From the NCBI RefSeq assembly GCF_000204055.1, contig NW_006768766.1, positions 1,777,481 through 1,841,480 on the forward strand: a DNA stretch of 64,000 nt. Direction: 5' to 3'. Each line of letters starts with the position of its first letter. The stretch's first letter is position 1. The position numbers and the translations under genes were made by a program. Source of the stretch: Melampsora larici-populina 98AG31 (lineage: Eukaryota > Basidiomycota > Pucciniomycetes > Pucciniales > Melampsoraceae). This document shows, piece by piece, positions 37,349 through 48,163 of the stretch. The notes below the pieces were generated by a model. It saw nothing but the letters and a program-made list of their open reading frames with translations, was not told the DNA's origin and did no database searches.

Positions 37349-37789
37349 CACCCACACTACATATGTGTAGCAGGCTCAGTGAATATGTGGTTATCATGTA
37401 CATACAGTTCTGCTCAGTTATCTGCTCATCAGGACAAGTTATTCATATGTAATACATGCTGTAACTTCTTTCAGATTGAAAAAAGCTTCCAAAAGATTGA
37501 CTACATACACTGACTCAATGTTTTGGTGTGATCTCATCAACTCAACTGCATGTAACACACTTTCTGTTACTAAGACATAGCTTCAACAATATTGCCTGAG
37601 CAGCTACAGAATTATATGTAGTGAATTTTTGGGAAAAAAATTTCAAAGTCGAAAAAGTTACATGTGGTATAACATGTGATTTATTTATTCTGATGGGCAA
37701 AAAACTGAGCAGACCTGTATGTACATGATAGACAACTATTGACTTAGCTTGCTGCACATATGTAGTGTGGGTGAAATGGCCCAGGTGTG
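37333..37789. mobile_element. MITE at the end of the recombinase gene
   Basis: Left arm CACACCTGAGCCAT with CACCCACACTACATATGTG; right arm is its inverse (CACATATGTAGTGTGGGTG, ATGGCCCAGGTGTG). Matching extends about 130 bp inward through ATCATGTACATACAG and TCTGCTCAGTT. The 457-bp element has no ORF. It supplies the stop codon used by the recombinase frame. The target duplication could not be fixed. Confidence 0.85.
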
Positions 37790-38857
37790 CAGTATTAGAT
37801 TCTTTTATGAAAAACTGTACTATTAATCATTTTCCTCTGCCAAATTGGGGAAGTTGAATGATGTTTACAGTGAAAATTTATCTGCGGAAATTCGAGAAGA
37901 AAGAGTTGGATGAAACGGTAAGACTCTTGAGAGAGTTGAGGATTGAAGAGGGAAATTGAGATTGTAGGGAAAGGAGGAGGAACTTAGAACGCTAGCAGGG
38001 ATAAGTATTCCGCGACGAAAGGCAAAGACAACGATCGGGCGATTGGGGCGAAAGACGGATGGTTGGCGAACCTTAGCGTCCCCTACGCAAGGAATAACCC
38101 GATCGTCTCACAGGCACGCATCCTATTGTCCCCGAAGAGATAACGTTCCTCCAATCTGAAGTTGACTCAGAGTGTTACGCGAAAAGGTAGCAGGAATAGT
38201 TAAAGTTTAATTCAGTAAATCTTGGTGGGGATTGCTTTGAACCCATTGATATGAAAGTTGGAGGCAAACTGTAATGATTTTAAAGTTGGTGTGGAAATTC
38301 TAGAATGCACATACATACTGGCATATGTCTATTTAGACTTTGTGGGGAAGGATTTGCAAGACTCACGTAGTTGAGTAGAGGGCGGTTCAACTCCTCAGGC
38401 TCACGGCTCTCCTCCGTGAGTTTTGGGGTTGAGGAGTCAACCTTTCTCAGAACTAGCTCTCATTCTCGCGGGTATTAGATTACAGTATGGTTCTTAGACC
38501 TGCCTGTGTCATTATACCCGGAGACCCCCCCCCACACCACATGCAACGTGATGCTTACTGATAGGGTGAGGTCATTTTAGTGGTATAACAAGTTCAAATG
38601 TAGACAGGAACAATCATAGTTCTATTGATTCATACATGTTCTTGAGGTATGATAAGGAAATAGACATATGGGAAACAATATAAAGAGTTTCCCACGTTCC
38701 TGACTGAGCCCAAGGTAGAAATGGATTGCAAAGGAACAAACAACAATGATAGGCAACATAGGTTTTTTGTTCATAAGCATAAAGGAGATACGCAAAGAAG
38801 AGAATGTAAAATCATGAGTGATAGAAACATGGTCAATAAATGATCTAAATTGATATT
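37790..38857. other. Non-coding DNA between the YR element and the alpha-kinase gene
   Basis: This probably includes the 3' terminal region of the YR retrotransposon and the 3' flank of the alpha-kinase gene. A strong hairpin lies at 38395-38458: GGTTCAACTCCTCA pairs with TTGAGGAGTCAACC, with an inner CTCACGG/CCGTGAG stem. A run of nine C lies at 38525. No gene seen. Confidence 0.5.
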
Positions 38858-41221
38858 CTATAGTGGTGATTCATCCCGATCTCTGGCTTCAAGAAGGTTA
38901 TTCAAAGATGCCAAACTTTCACTCAAATCAGGCCGACCACCATTTCTGACATGTTGAGCAATGTAATCATCATCGTGGTTCTGGTCATGATCTTGGGAAG
39001 ATGATTGATTTGGAAGGAATGGAAGACCTAGTTGACGGCAGAGTGGATAACAGTGATGTTGGTCCTCAAAGTTGGCAAACCCCTGCTCTGCTGTATTTGT
39101 TTCAGCAACCCAAGCATTCCTAAAAGAATAGAACATGACCATTCATGAGTTTATTCTTCTGAAGATGTGGTCAAAAAAATGGGAATGTTATCTCACCCGG
39201 AATCAAGGATCAATGGGTCCGTCAAATATAGACCAGCTCCTTGTAAATCAGCAACCAAGCGTTTATGTGATGTAATCTTGTAAACATAGTGGGTGAAGGC
39301 TGCAATGCATAGGTGAATTGGATCTCCAACTCTTCGTGTTTTGAAATATACATTCGAATTGTATTTCTGGAATTTACCTTGATCAACTAGTGATTCTTCA
39401 AAAAACCAGATATTCTTTGGATCAAGATCATCGTGCTTTCCACTATATGCCACAAATGAGTTGACGACCTAAAAACAATATATGAGTTAGATGTTTGATA
39501 TATATATAAGCCAATTAATCAACCATACCTGTCAATTTGCTATAATATCTATGAGTTGTCTATCTTTCAAAGAAGCACACACTGCCTGAAATTTCTTCAA
39601 ATACCTTGATACAGCCATATAAACTTGCTGAGTTTGGGTGTATGAATTCAGAATTTCCTTTCCAACAGCGTCATTTGTTATGAGCTGCTTTGCAACCATC
39701 TTGCAAACCTTTCCATTCATTTCACCAAGTGCATTATAACATATCCGACAAGAGCCTCTACCAATCTCTTGATCAGTGAATACATGATATTTAAAATTGA
39801 CAGGCGTCCAACCTGGGTGCTTAGAACTTGGATCAACTTTGAGCACCAGCTTTCGTCCATAAATCAGCTGGATTGGTGTAGAAGGTGTCGAGGGAGGTAT
39901 TACTGGAAAGGGTGTGGCAAATTCCGTGATACCAAGATTGTTGAATGTGGATAAGGCGCCTAACAAGGTGGTAATTAGCATTTGAAAGACAGACAGAGAT
40001 AGAAAATCTGAGAATTCTCACCTATCGGTACCTCATTTGTCAATGAGAGCATATTGTTATCAATACAACCAAGATAATGATTGTTTACGGTAAGAAGCAA
40101 GTCAGAACCTTTTTGAGCAGTGAATTTTGTTTGGTGGTTGTAGTCGGTTTGTAAGATAGGTATGTTCTGTCTAAGAGTTGGAGCGAGGTGTGTTGATCCG
40201 TTGTTCAACGTGAATGTACTTGATTTGGTACTTGAAGGTAAGAAAGATGGTGGTCCCATGAGATTGTCCTGAGAAGGTTGATTTTGACACGAGCTTGAGA
40301 CAGATGGTTTCTTCTTGTGTTGGTCTTGTATTGTAAGAATGTTGCTTGGTAGTTCTAGAGTTTCTGGACTAGAATCATCTGAAATCTTGGCCGAAGAAGA
40401 GGCTGGTGCATTGTATTTAGGTTTCTTTGCTTGCTTTTGTACACGGGACTCTGAGCTGGAAATACTATCAAGTTCTTCTTCAGAAGTTGAAGGGTTGTTT
40501 TGTTTTTTGGCGTTTTTTTTTTTAGCTTTTCTTTGGTTGGAGGATAATCTTTGTCGTGTTTATCACCCTCAAAGATAAGCTCAAGTCCATTATTACGTGC
40601 ATTACTGAGATGTTCTTTGATCTTTTCAGGTGTGATCTTAACAGGAGGACGAGTAGTTGATGTGATATAGAAGTATTCAGATTGGAAGAAGAGTGGATAC
40701 GTTGGAATGTTGTGCCTTATGTCTTGTATCTCATCAGAAAACTGTTCAAATATTTCACGACAAGCTTTGATCCAGAGAACCTGATCAGATTCGACTCCAG
40801 TGATTGACATCTTGATTTCTGCTGCATGGTGAGGAAAGAATGTTCGACTGATACGGCCATGGTGATACATTGCCAACTTTGCGTTGAAAGTGTATGATGG
40901 TTGAGTGGCCGATGTTTTTGGTTGATTTGAAGCAGAAGACGAAGACAGAGCTGGTTGATTCAGACGTGAGAGGCCTTGACGTTGCTGTGATTTTGCTGCA
41001 GCAAAGCGGTTTCGAAGTGCCTGTGAATCCTTCTTCTTGTTTACAGCTGATATGTGATTATTAAATGCATGATTTCCGCAAGCACTTGGCAGATGATTGG
41101 TGTTGGTAGTGGCAGGTGGTATATCATTGCTAAGCTTCTTGAGGCATTCTCCACACATTTTGAATTGGGTGTATTTTTGTTCGACTAAGTTGATGTGGCA
41201 TTTTTTGCAAACACTAGACAT
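38858..41221 (-). pseudogene. Alpha-kinase (eEF2K/MHCK type) with N-terminal Cys4 motif, damaged
   Basis: Alpha-kinases are atypical Ser/Thr kinases. On the minus strand the protein starts MSSVCKKCHINLVEQKYTQF with a CxxC..CxxC pair (CKKC, CGEC) within 32 residues, likely zinc-binding. A long polar middle region follows. The kinase domain begins near LIYGRKLVLKVD, with the candidate ATP-binding Lys in GKVCKMVAKQL, then after introns (near 40020-39965 and 39530-39470) CIAAFTHYVYKITSHKRLVA, DLQGAGLYLTDPLILDSG and the C-terminal zinc signature EQGFANFEDQHHCYPLCRQL, matching the family's F..QH.CN..C..LGL. Damage: a frameshift at the A-run near 40513-40522 (plus-strand T-run) and a TGA at plus-strand 39532-39534. 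It starts about 200 bp inside the right terminal repeat of the transposon, pointing inward. Confidence 0.82.
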
Positions 41222-41420
41222 CTTCAAGGAATATGTGTACAAAGCGGTTGTGGTAATATGAACTATGATGATAGATGGCTTATGTTGTTTTATGATATGT
41301 GACCAAAGTCTAGTTGTACAATCTGATATATGCGGCAAAAGAGTGGATATATAAACAAAAGGCATATATTGAAACCTATGTACCGGTGGTGAATCGGGTA
41401 AAGCTATTAGATGTGATATT

Positions 41421-41650
41421 GTGTCATGTTTTTGTCAGTATGACACTTATCGGCCGTCAGACCGTCCGCCATGACTCATGTTATGACACGGTTTTTTTGA
41501 ATCAAAAATCCATGTCGATGTGTGTCAGTATGAGTCATGTTGTACAGTATTTGGCTCGGGGATGAATTTCAACCAAACATGACATGGAAAAATTACATGT
41601 TTAACCCATGTCATGTTTATATGTCAGTATGAGTCTACACGTACACCATA
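41421..41650 (-). repeat. Right terminal inverted repeat of the integrase element
   Basis: Inverse counterpart of 26368-26597. TGTCAGTATGA copies start at 41433, 41523 and 41622, giving the mirror image of the left-arm spacing (90 and 99 bp). Good candidates for transposase binding sites. Confidence 0.9.
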
Positions 41651-42018
41651 CTGACACACCAAAACCTACTTAATAAGGGTCATAAAAGCCCTGTGAGCAC
41701 CTGGGCGGCCCGGTCCGCCCTGGTGCCCATCATTTTTTTTGCTGAATAATCTAAAAATTGCCTTTTGAGTTGGGTCCCATGGCTCTCTCCAAGGTCTGAG
41801 TAGGCTAATATAAGGTTTATGTACAATTTTATACACCTAGATGTGCAACAAACACCAGAAATCCCCCCTATGGCCCCTTTTACCTCTTAAAATCAATTCA
41901 GGGTGTGCCCTGGCTGGCCCTGAGTGTTTTCTGGATCCCCTTGGGTCTGCCCAAGGCCAGGCGATGCCCCGGGGCCGCCCTGTCACACTCAGGGCCGGGT
42001 CACAGCCCTACGTCAGAT

Positions 42019-42958
42019 TATGTTGACAGATAGCTCAATCAACGTGTAAGACTGGATTACATGATGTAAAAGCTTTAAATCACTAGTAGTGGAGGTGTAT
42101 GAAAAGAATTACAAGGCAAATAAGAAATTGGTGTCAATCTTGAATTAACAGTCACAAGCATACATGTAACACCAAAAACCTTAACTTCACAACTCAATAA
42201 ATTATTCATCACACATCAGAAATAGGTCATATGGGGGTGATAAATGATCAGTATCACAAGTGCTATAAGATGCACCTTAGTAATCCAAAATTGGACCTCA
42301 TCCAAAAAAAATTGTAATCTCAAAAATTGGTTTGCAGCTAGTTTACAAGGAAGAAAAGCACCTGTATTCATCATAAGAAGTGCTGTACATCATATTGCTG
42401 TGTCATTGATCACTTTTGGCTGTGAAAATCACATCATACATTAGTAATAAGATCATTACATTACATTACATCATTTTAGGATTTTTAGGGATTTTTGGGC
42501 GGATTTGATTGGTTTTGAGGCTGTTGACCATGGTAAAAGTTGTAGTACATTGTTATGTATACTTTGAGATGATTTTGGGACTGTTGTTCCCCTTTTTTCT
42601 TTATCATTTACACATTTATTATTTTGTTTATCATCATAAACTTATTTTAATAGTACCTGGTCACTTAAATACACCCTTTATTACAGCCATAAAGAGAAAT
42701 TTACTTTAGTATTGTAGTCAAAAAGACTTATTGGGAATAATATCTATCACAAAGATACTGCTTATTTTCTTTAGTTATCATCTGGGAATAACACTATAGC
42801 AGTGTTGATAGTAATAAAAATTGTGTTTTTGAGATAAGATTTGTGTGATACATTTCTCTGGTGCCTGATCAGTACTCAATACAACAGTGTCCTTTCCTGA
42901 TTGTGTTGTTTTAGAAGAGCAGCCTCAGACAACTTCTACTAGTCATTTTATTAGTAGA
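42019..42958. other. AT-rich flank of the nested transposon complex
   Basis: No gene, RNA or inverted repeat recognised. It is immediately right of the CGTCAGAT target duplication. Confidence 0.45.
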
Positions 42959-44369
42959 TTATCTTCTTCCAGCTCTGTATAACCCTTGTTGGGTTATAAG
43001 TTCTACAGCGTTGATGATAGCTTGCCGTAGTGGATTGTCGAAAGTTCCAATCTCTTCTTGTGTTACTAACACCTTGAGTTTCAGGAGTGTAGTTTTAAGT
43101 TCTTGTTTTGTGTAAGCACTATTTACCTTATTCCAATTTTTCTTGACTGAAGATTGTGGGTTTGAGATTGCTTCATTCCCCAACTCTGTGGAGAAAGTGG
43201 TGACGAGCCCTTGGTGGTCAGAGTGGTGGCCCACAATGTTGTCTTCATTGATAAAACAGGTTACTGTTTCCTCGTCAAAGTCCTTGTTGACCCAGACCTG
43301 ATCAATAGAGGTCCTGTCTGTGTTTACTGATTGGACTCCAAAAGTAGGAATGCCTTTTGGGGAGCGCAAGCTCAGGCCCCATTCCATCAGCATTTCAATC
43401 ATTAATTTGGTGTCCTTGTTGTTGAGTGTTGTTTGGCTTGGGTTCCATGGAGGAGAATGTAGGTTAGTGTCTGTTGTAAAAATAGTCGGAAGAAGTTGAG
43501 TGGAAAGCGGGGCTTTTTGCAGCATCTTGGTGAATGCCTCAAACCCTGCAACGGTTTTTTGGGGGTTGTATATGCCGGCTACTGTGTAGCCACATATGGT
43601 CACCGTGCTTGCTGCTAGGCTTCTTGAAATTGAGTGAATTAGGTTAATGATAGGGTTCAGGTCTTGTCTTACATATAAGCATGCACACGGCCTGTCTTCC
43701 TCTTTGAGGGATTGTGGAATCGGACAAATGAGGGTCCAATTCAACATGTTAAGTGGGAGGTTGTCAATGGGACTGACATAGGGTTCTTGAATTGATAGAA
43801 TTGAAAAAAGAGAAGTGAGTTCAGAATGAAATAGGGAATGTGTGACATGTTTGGTTGAAGAATGCTAGCAGAATTGCCAATGTTGATTTTTCCTATCATC
43901 TGAGACTCTAACATTGAGTAGATGGATTTTTGGCTACAACCTGGATGTAAGGTGAGGTGCTGGGACTATGCAGCAGGAACTGGCTTGCAATCCTAACTGG
44001 ACATACGGGGGCAAAAGGATGATGGAGAAAATCAGCATGATTTTCCTTAAAAAGCCGCGGAATGTTGGCACTGGCGTCTAATTTCAGTTTGCCACATGCG
44101 CAGGCAATACATTTCATGGCAGTGGTTCCTTTGATGGGGCAGTCATGCGTATGATGTTCCTCTGAATGGTATGGACACATAGATGGTATTTTACATGCTG
44201 CTGCTGTGTGACCTGCTCCTTGGCAGTTGAAGCACCCCTTTGTGCACGCACCCAGACTGGCTTCATTGAGAGTCTTGAAGCCAATCACCATCACATCACC
44301 ATACATCAATCCATTGTCCCTAGCAGTTGAATTCTTCTGCATTTTGGGATCCATAGATCCTTTGTCCAT
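42959..44369 (-). mobile_element. Truncated LINE retrotransposon (ORF1 zinc knuckles and endonuclease)
   Basis: Minus strand. An upstream frame (44369-43908) begins MDKGSMDPKMQKNSTARDNG and has gag-like Cys/His knuckles: CFNCQGAGHTAAAC, then CPYHSEEHHTHDC. After a 160-bp gap a second frame (43747-42959) is an endonuclease/exonuclease/phosphatase (APE-type) domain: TDTNLHSPPWNPSQ, DRTSIDQVWVN and GHHSDHQGLV hold the Asn/Asp/His active-site blocks. The reverse transcriptase that should follow is absent; the frame stops at YRAGRR. Family resemblance is to non-LTR elements of the I/Tad type; finer placement is not possible. It lies just downstream of H2A copy 2. Confidence 0.8.
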
Positions 44370-44989
44370 AAGATCATGCACCAAAGAGAGAAAAGTGAGG
44401 AGAAGTGATGAAAAAGTGAAGGGATGTGAAAACAATTGAGTGAAAAGTGTTAGGAGAATGAGTTGGATGATGGCTTGCGCAGTCACGGAGGGGGTCACGT
44501 GACAAATTACAAAAATTCGGTACGAGACAGATTCCTCCCCTTGTGGATATCTCGGCTTCAGGGTCCTGCCAGCTTCTGAGCAATCGGACTGTCTCAATTG
44601 ACAAAAAAACTTTTGATGATTTGGACATGCTTGAGTGACTTCAACGACACAACATAGGTCATTGGTGCTACAGATCCCGCCTGGAAATGCAACAATCAAT
44701 TAAGAACTGGGGCGATGGGGGAGCTCTGCGTGCCTAAGGTGGAAAGTGATTTTGCTGCTCAACTCGGCGTGGTAGTGTGCAAGCGGCTTTGGAAAGTATG
44801 CGGCATCCACTCGCGCAGAAACAAGGGCAAATTTGGGCAAGGCAATTGAAGGTGTGTGGAACGGCAATTGAATGTGGCAATTAAATGAGATTGAAAGTAG
44901 TGACACGGACCGGAGGCTGAAAAGTCATAGGTGGCAAATTCAACGAGAAGGAAATAATACAAATTCGAAAGGTACAACGTAGACAACGA

Positions 44990-45597
44990 TCAGACTTCTT
45001 GTGAATTCTTTCCTGTTTTGCCTTTTGACTTGGCAGGGAGGAGCTCGGCGTGAACTGTGATCGAAGAAAAATAGTTGTGAGCAAGAGCTTGAAGGGGCGG
45101 GCAAGACGAAGAGGGTAAGAGCGCTGCTCACTTTGAGGAAGAACACCACCCTGGGAGATAACAACGTGGCCAAGAAGGCGGTTCAACTCTTCGTCATTCT
45201 GTGCGATAAAAAAAGACCAGTCAGCGTCGCTCGGAGGTAAAGTTGCACAAAATCGACTGACTCGGATGGCAAGTTGAAGATGTCGAGGAATGATACGTGA
45301 CTTCTTGTTGTCTCGGGCTGCGTTACCGGCCAACTCGAGAATTTCAGCTGCAAGGTACTCGAGAACTGCAGCAAGGTAGACTGAAAGGCAATCCAAGAAT
45401 TAGTGGATCGTAAATAGGGACATCATAGAAAGTAAGAACATACCAGGTGCACCGGCACCGATACGTTGGGCGTAGTGACCTTTTCGCAAAAGTCGGTGAA
45501 TACGTCCGACTGGGAATTGAAGACCAGCTTTGGCGGATCGTGATTGAGAGGTCTTTTCACCACCGGCCTTGCCACCTGATTTACCACCGGAAGACAT
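44990..45597 (-). CDS. H2A: Histone H2A (copy 2), with H2A.X-type SQE tail
   Basis: Same four-exon structure as copy 1: about 45597-45444, 45380-45262, 45198-45132 and 45054-44990. The signature [14 protein letters not shown], acidic-patch helix and C-terminal SQEV are present. The only protein difference I find is Thr for Ala in KGKTGKN (GCA to ACA in exon 4). The 3' flank is unrelated to copy 1 and leads within 600 bp into a LINE fragment, so 3'-end signals are not shared between the copies. Confidence 0.97.
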
Positions 45598-46214
45598 GTT
45601 TTATTTTGTTGAGGATGAAGTTGAAGTGAAGTTGAAGCTGACTGTGAGCTGGATAGATTGGATGAAGTGGATGATGGTGTGTGATTGTGTGGTGGGGAGA
45701 CTCTTCGAAGGGGCAGAAGGTGTGCGGTATTTCAAGTGAAATGATCCACCAGCTGAGGTTATCAAAGGACGCGATGCTAAGTCACAAGTCGCGACCTTGG
45801 ATCGAGAATCAGACCACTAGCTTAATGGTAAAAACTAGGTTTTGGACCGTACTTTACCTGTAAGTTAAGATGTTCAGTCGGCTTAGGAATCCGAAGTGCG
45901 TGGTTGCGAATTGCTCGAGCGCGATTAGACGCGCTGATTGGCCAGCTTGTTACACTAAGCTGCGCACGCGCATCCTTAGCAACCCAGACTAAGGTTCTGT
46001 ACTATCGCAATTCGCACTTGTAACTCCCTCGGCACGCGCCACTCAGCTTATCCTTAACCTCAATCGCGTCTCAGTTCGTTGCCTTCAAAAGGAGAGCTCC
46101 TACTTCCCTCTCTGCGGCTCCATCATCCTTATCCCACTTCACATACACAAACCTTCAGCCACCTCAACTTATTCCTTCACCCTCAACACATCACCTCACT
46201 CAACCCAAACTACA
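45598..46214. promoter_or_regulatory. Bidirectional H2A/H2B promoter (copy 2)
   Basis: Mirror copy of 9726-10342, 617 bp, no difference noticed. The GCAATTCGCA-type motifs fall at about 45905-45914 and 46006-46016, with the CCAAT box (reverse orientation) at about 45937-45941. Confidence 0.7.
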
Positions 46215-46925
<711 letters not shown>

Positions 46926-46993
46926 TCTCCTGCTGCTCCTTTCGCGTCCTTCCACCTTTGGCTTCTCTTCATGTTTTATTGTTTTGTAATTTT

Positions 46994-47695
46994 CGGACTT
47001 GTGCCTTTTTCTGCTTCCGTGCTGTAAATGTTGAACCTGTGAAGACTTCTATCCTTTCTTGCACGTGGTTGTGCTGTTGTGTCGTGCCCCGTGAGACAAA
47101 CCCATCGTTTTGGACCCTTGGAAATCCAGCTCCAAATCCCATCCTTTTTTACAATAGCCTGTGACCCTCCTTTGCCTGTTCCGACCGCGACATCTTCAGC
47201 TACGCGGTCCTTCCTCCTGCATCCTCCGATCATGATGCATGGACATTGATTCTTGTCCTCTACTTTTAGCCATTCAGAATTTCAGTCTGATCACTACCAT
47301 ACTCTTGACCTAGGTCCCTTTTTGTCGTGCTCAGCTATGCTGACATGTTGTTTGGTACCCTGCGTGGCCCCCTTGAGTCTCACTCACCCCCACGTGAGCC
47401 CTGTTGGTTTATCGACTTTTTATACTCAGGAGAAGTAGTCATCCTTTCACACTGAGCATTTGAGCAACATCATAATCAAGTCAAATCCGCACATTATAGC
47501 TTCCTCCACAAAACATGTATAATGCCATAAGATCCACGCATTTTATCATGTTGCTGGTCAATAGGGTATACACAGGGGAAGAAAAATTTGTGTTATGGAT
47601 GCAATTTTGACCAAGTGTTGTGGTGAGGAAACAACAAGAATGAGCTCTGCACAAGGCTAGACAGACTGAATACATATGCAGGGAGTAGAGCGCAA
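46994..47695. other. H2B copy 2 downstream region
   Basis: Non-coding, somewhat CT-rich near the gene. No element or RNA recognised. Confidence 0.5.
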
Positions 47696-48163
47696 TAGGG
47701 GTTGGGCAAAATTCCGACCAACCGGTTTGCAAAACCCATTCAGTCGTAGTTCAATAATTGAAGAATCCTTTTGAGATGGCTAGAAAGCAACATCAAAGCC
47801 ACTCTTAACCGACCAAAACTTTTATTGATCTTTTTGCTTTGCAAAAATACAGAGCAGTGCAAAGTGTTTCTTTGGGACTCCAAAGCTTCAACCATTCAAA
47901 AGGCTTACAGGGAAAAGCAATTTGCGCCAATGGGCTTGTAGTACAAGCCATGCAAACAGCCCTTTTGCACCTTTCGCATATCCCCACACCCTTCCCTTCT
48001 GGCAAAAGCTTGCCTGGGTATTGCCTAAACACTCTTGGCTCTGAGCTCAGATCCGTAACAGATCTTTGAACCCCAGAAAACTTGTTCTCCGCCATCTTTG
48101 ACTCCTTTTGGGAGGCTTCTCAGAGGTGCAAAACTGGTTGGTCAAAATATCACCCAACCCCTA
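47696..48163. mobile_element. Inverted-repeat element, TAGGGGTTGGG family, copy A
   Basis: Ends TAGGGGTTGGGCAAAATTCC..ACCAACC and the inverse GGTTGGTC..CACCCAACCCCTA. 468 bp. Its right-end interior (CCATCTTTGACT) matches inversely the left-end interior of copy B (AGTCAAAGATGG at about 49134). No ORF of note. Confidence 0.8.

Larger units (their letters stand above)
26368..41650. mobile_element. DNA transposon carrying rve integrase, Tet-like dioxygenase and alpha-kinase (IS3EU-like, provisional)
   Basis: Long terminal inverted repeats (26368-26597 and 41421-41650) bound the element. The apparent 6-bp duplication CTGACA lies at 26362-26367 and 41651-41656, and the ends read TATGGTGTACG/CGTACACCATA. 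Two genes begin just inside the repeats and point inward: an rve-type DDE integrase (from 26779) and an alpha-kinase (from 41221, minus). The third, a Tet-like dioxygenase, lies tail-to-tail with the integrase. TAY termini plus 6-bp duplications match what I recall of the IS3EU superfamily, whose transposase is an IS3-like rve protein; that assignment is inference. A YR retrotransposon and a MITE (about 31.3-37.8 kb) expand an original of perhaps 8-9 kb. All three genes carry disabling mutations. Confidence 0.72.
26287..42010. mobile_element. hAT-like element (probably a MITE) split by a larger insertion
   Basis: The outermost ends are TAGGGCTGTGATCCGGCCCTG at 26287 and, inverted, CAGGGCCGGGTCACAGCCCTA ending at 42010. 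Both are flanked by the 8-bp direct repeat CGTCAGAT (26279-26286 and 42011-42018). A TAGGG start and 8-bp duplication are hAT features. Only about 80 bp on the left and about 355 bp on the right belong to it; the interior is the element at 26368-41650. The undisturbed element would have been about 430 bp, too short for a transposase. Confidence 0.75.

Noticed and set aside
26287..42010. Giant captain-driven (Starship-like) element
   Set aside because: The tyrosine recombinase here is a DIRS-type enzyme next to RT and gag; no DUF3435 captain is present, and the boundaries are inverted repeats of DNA transposons.
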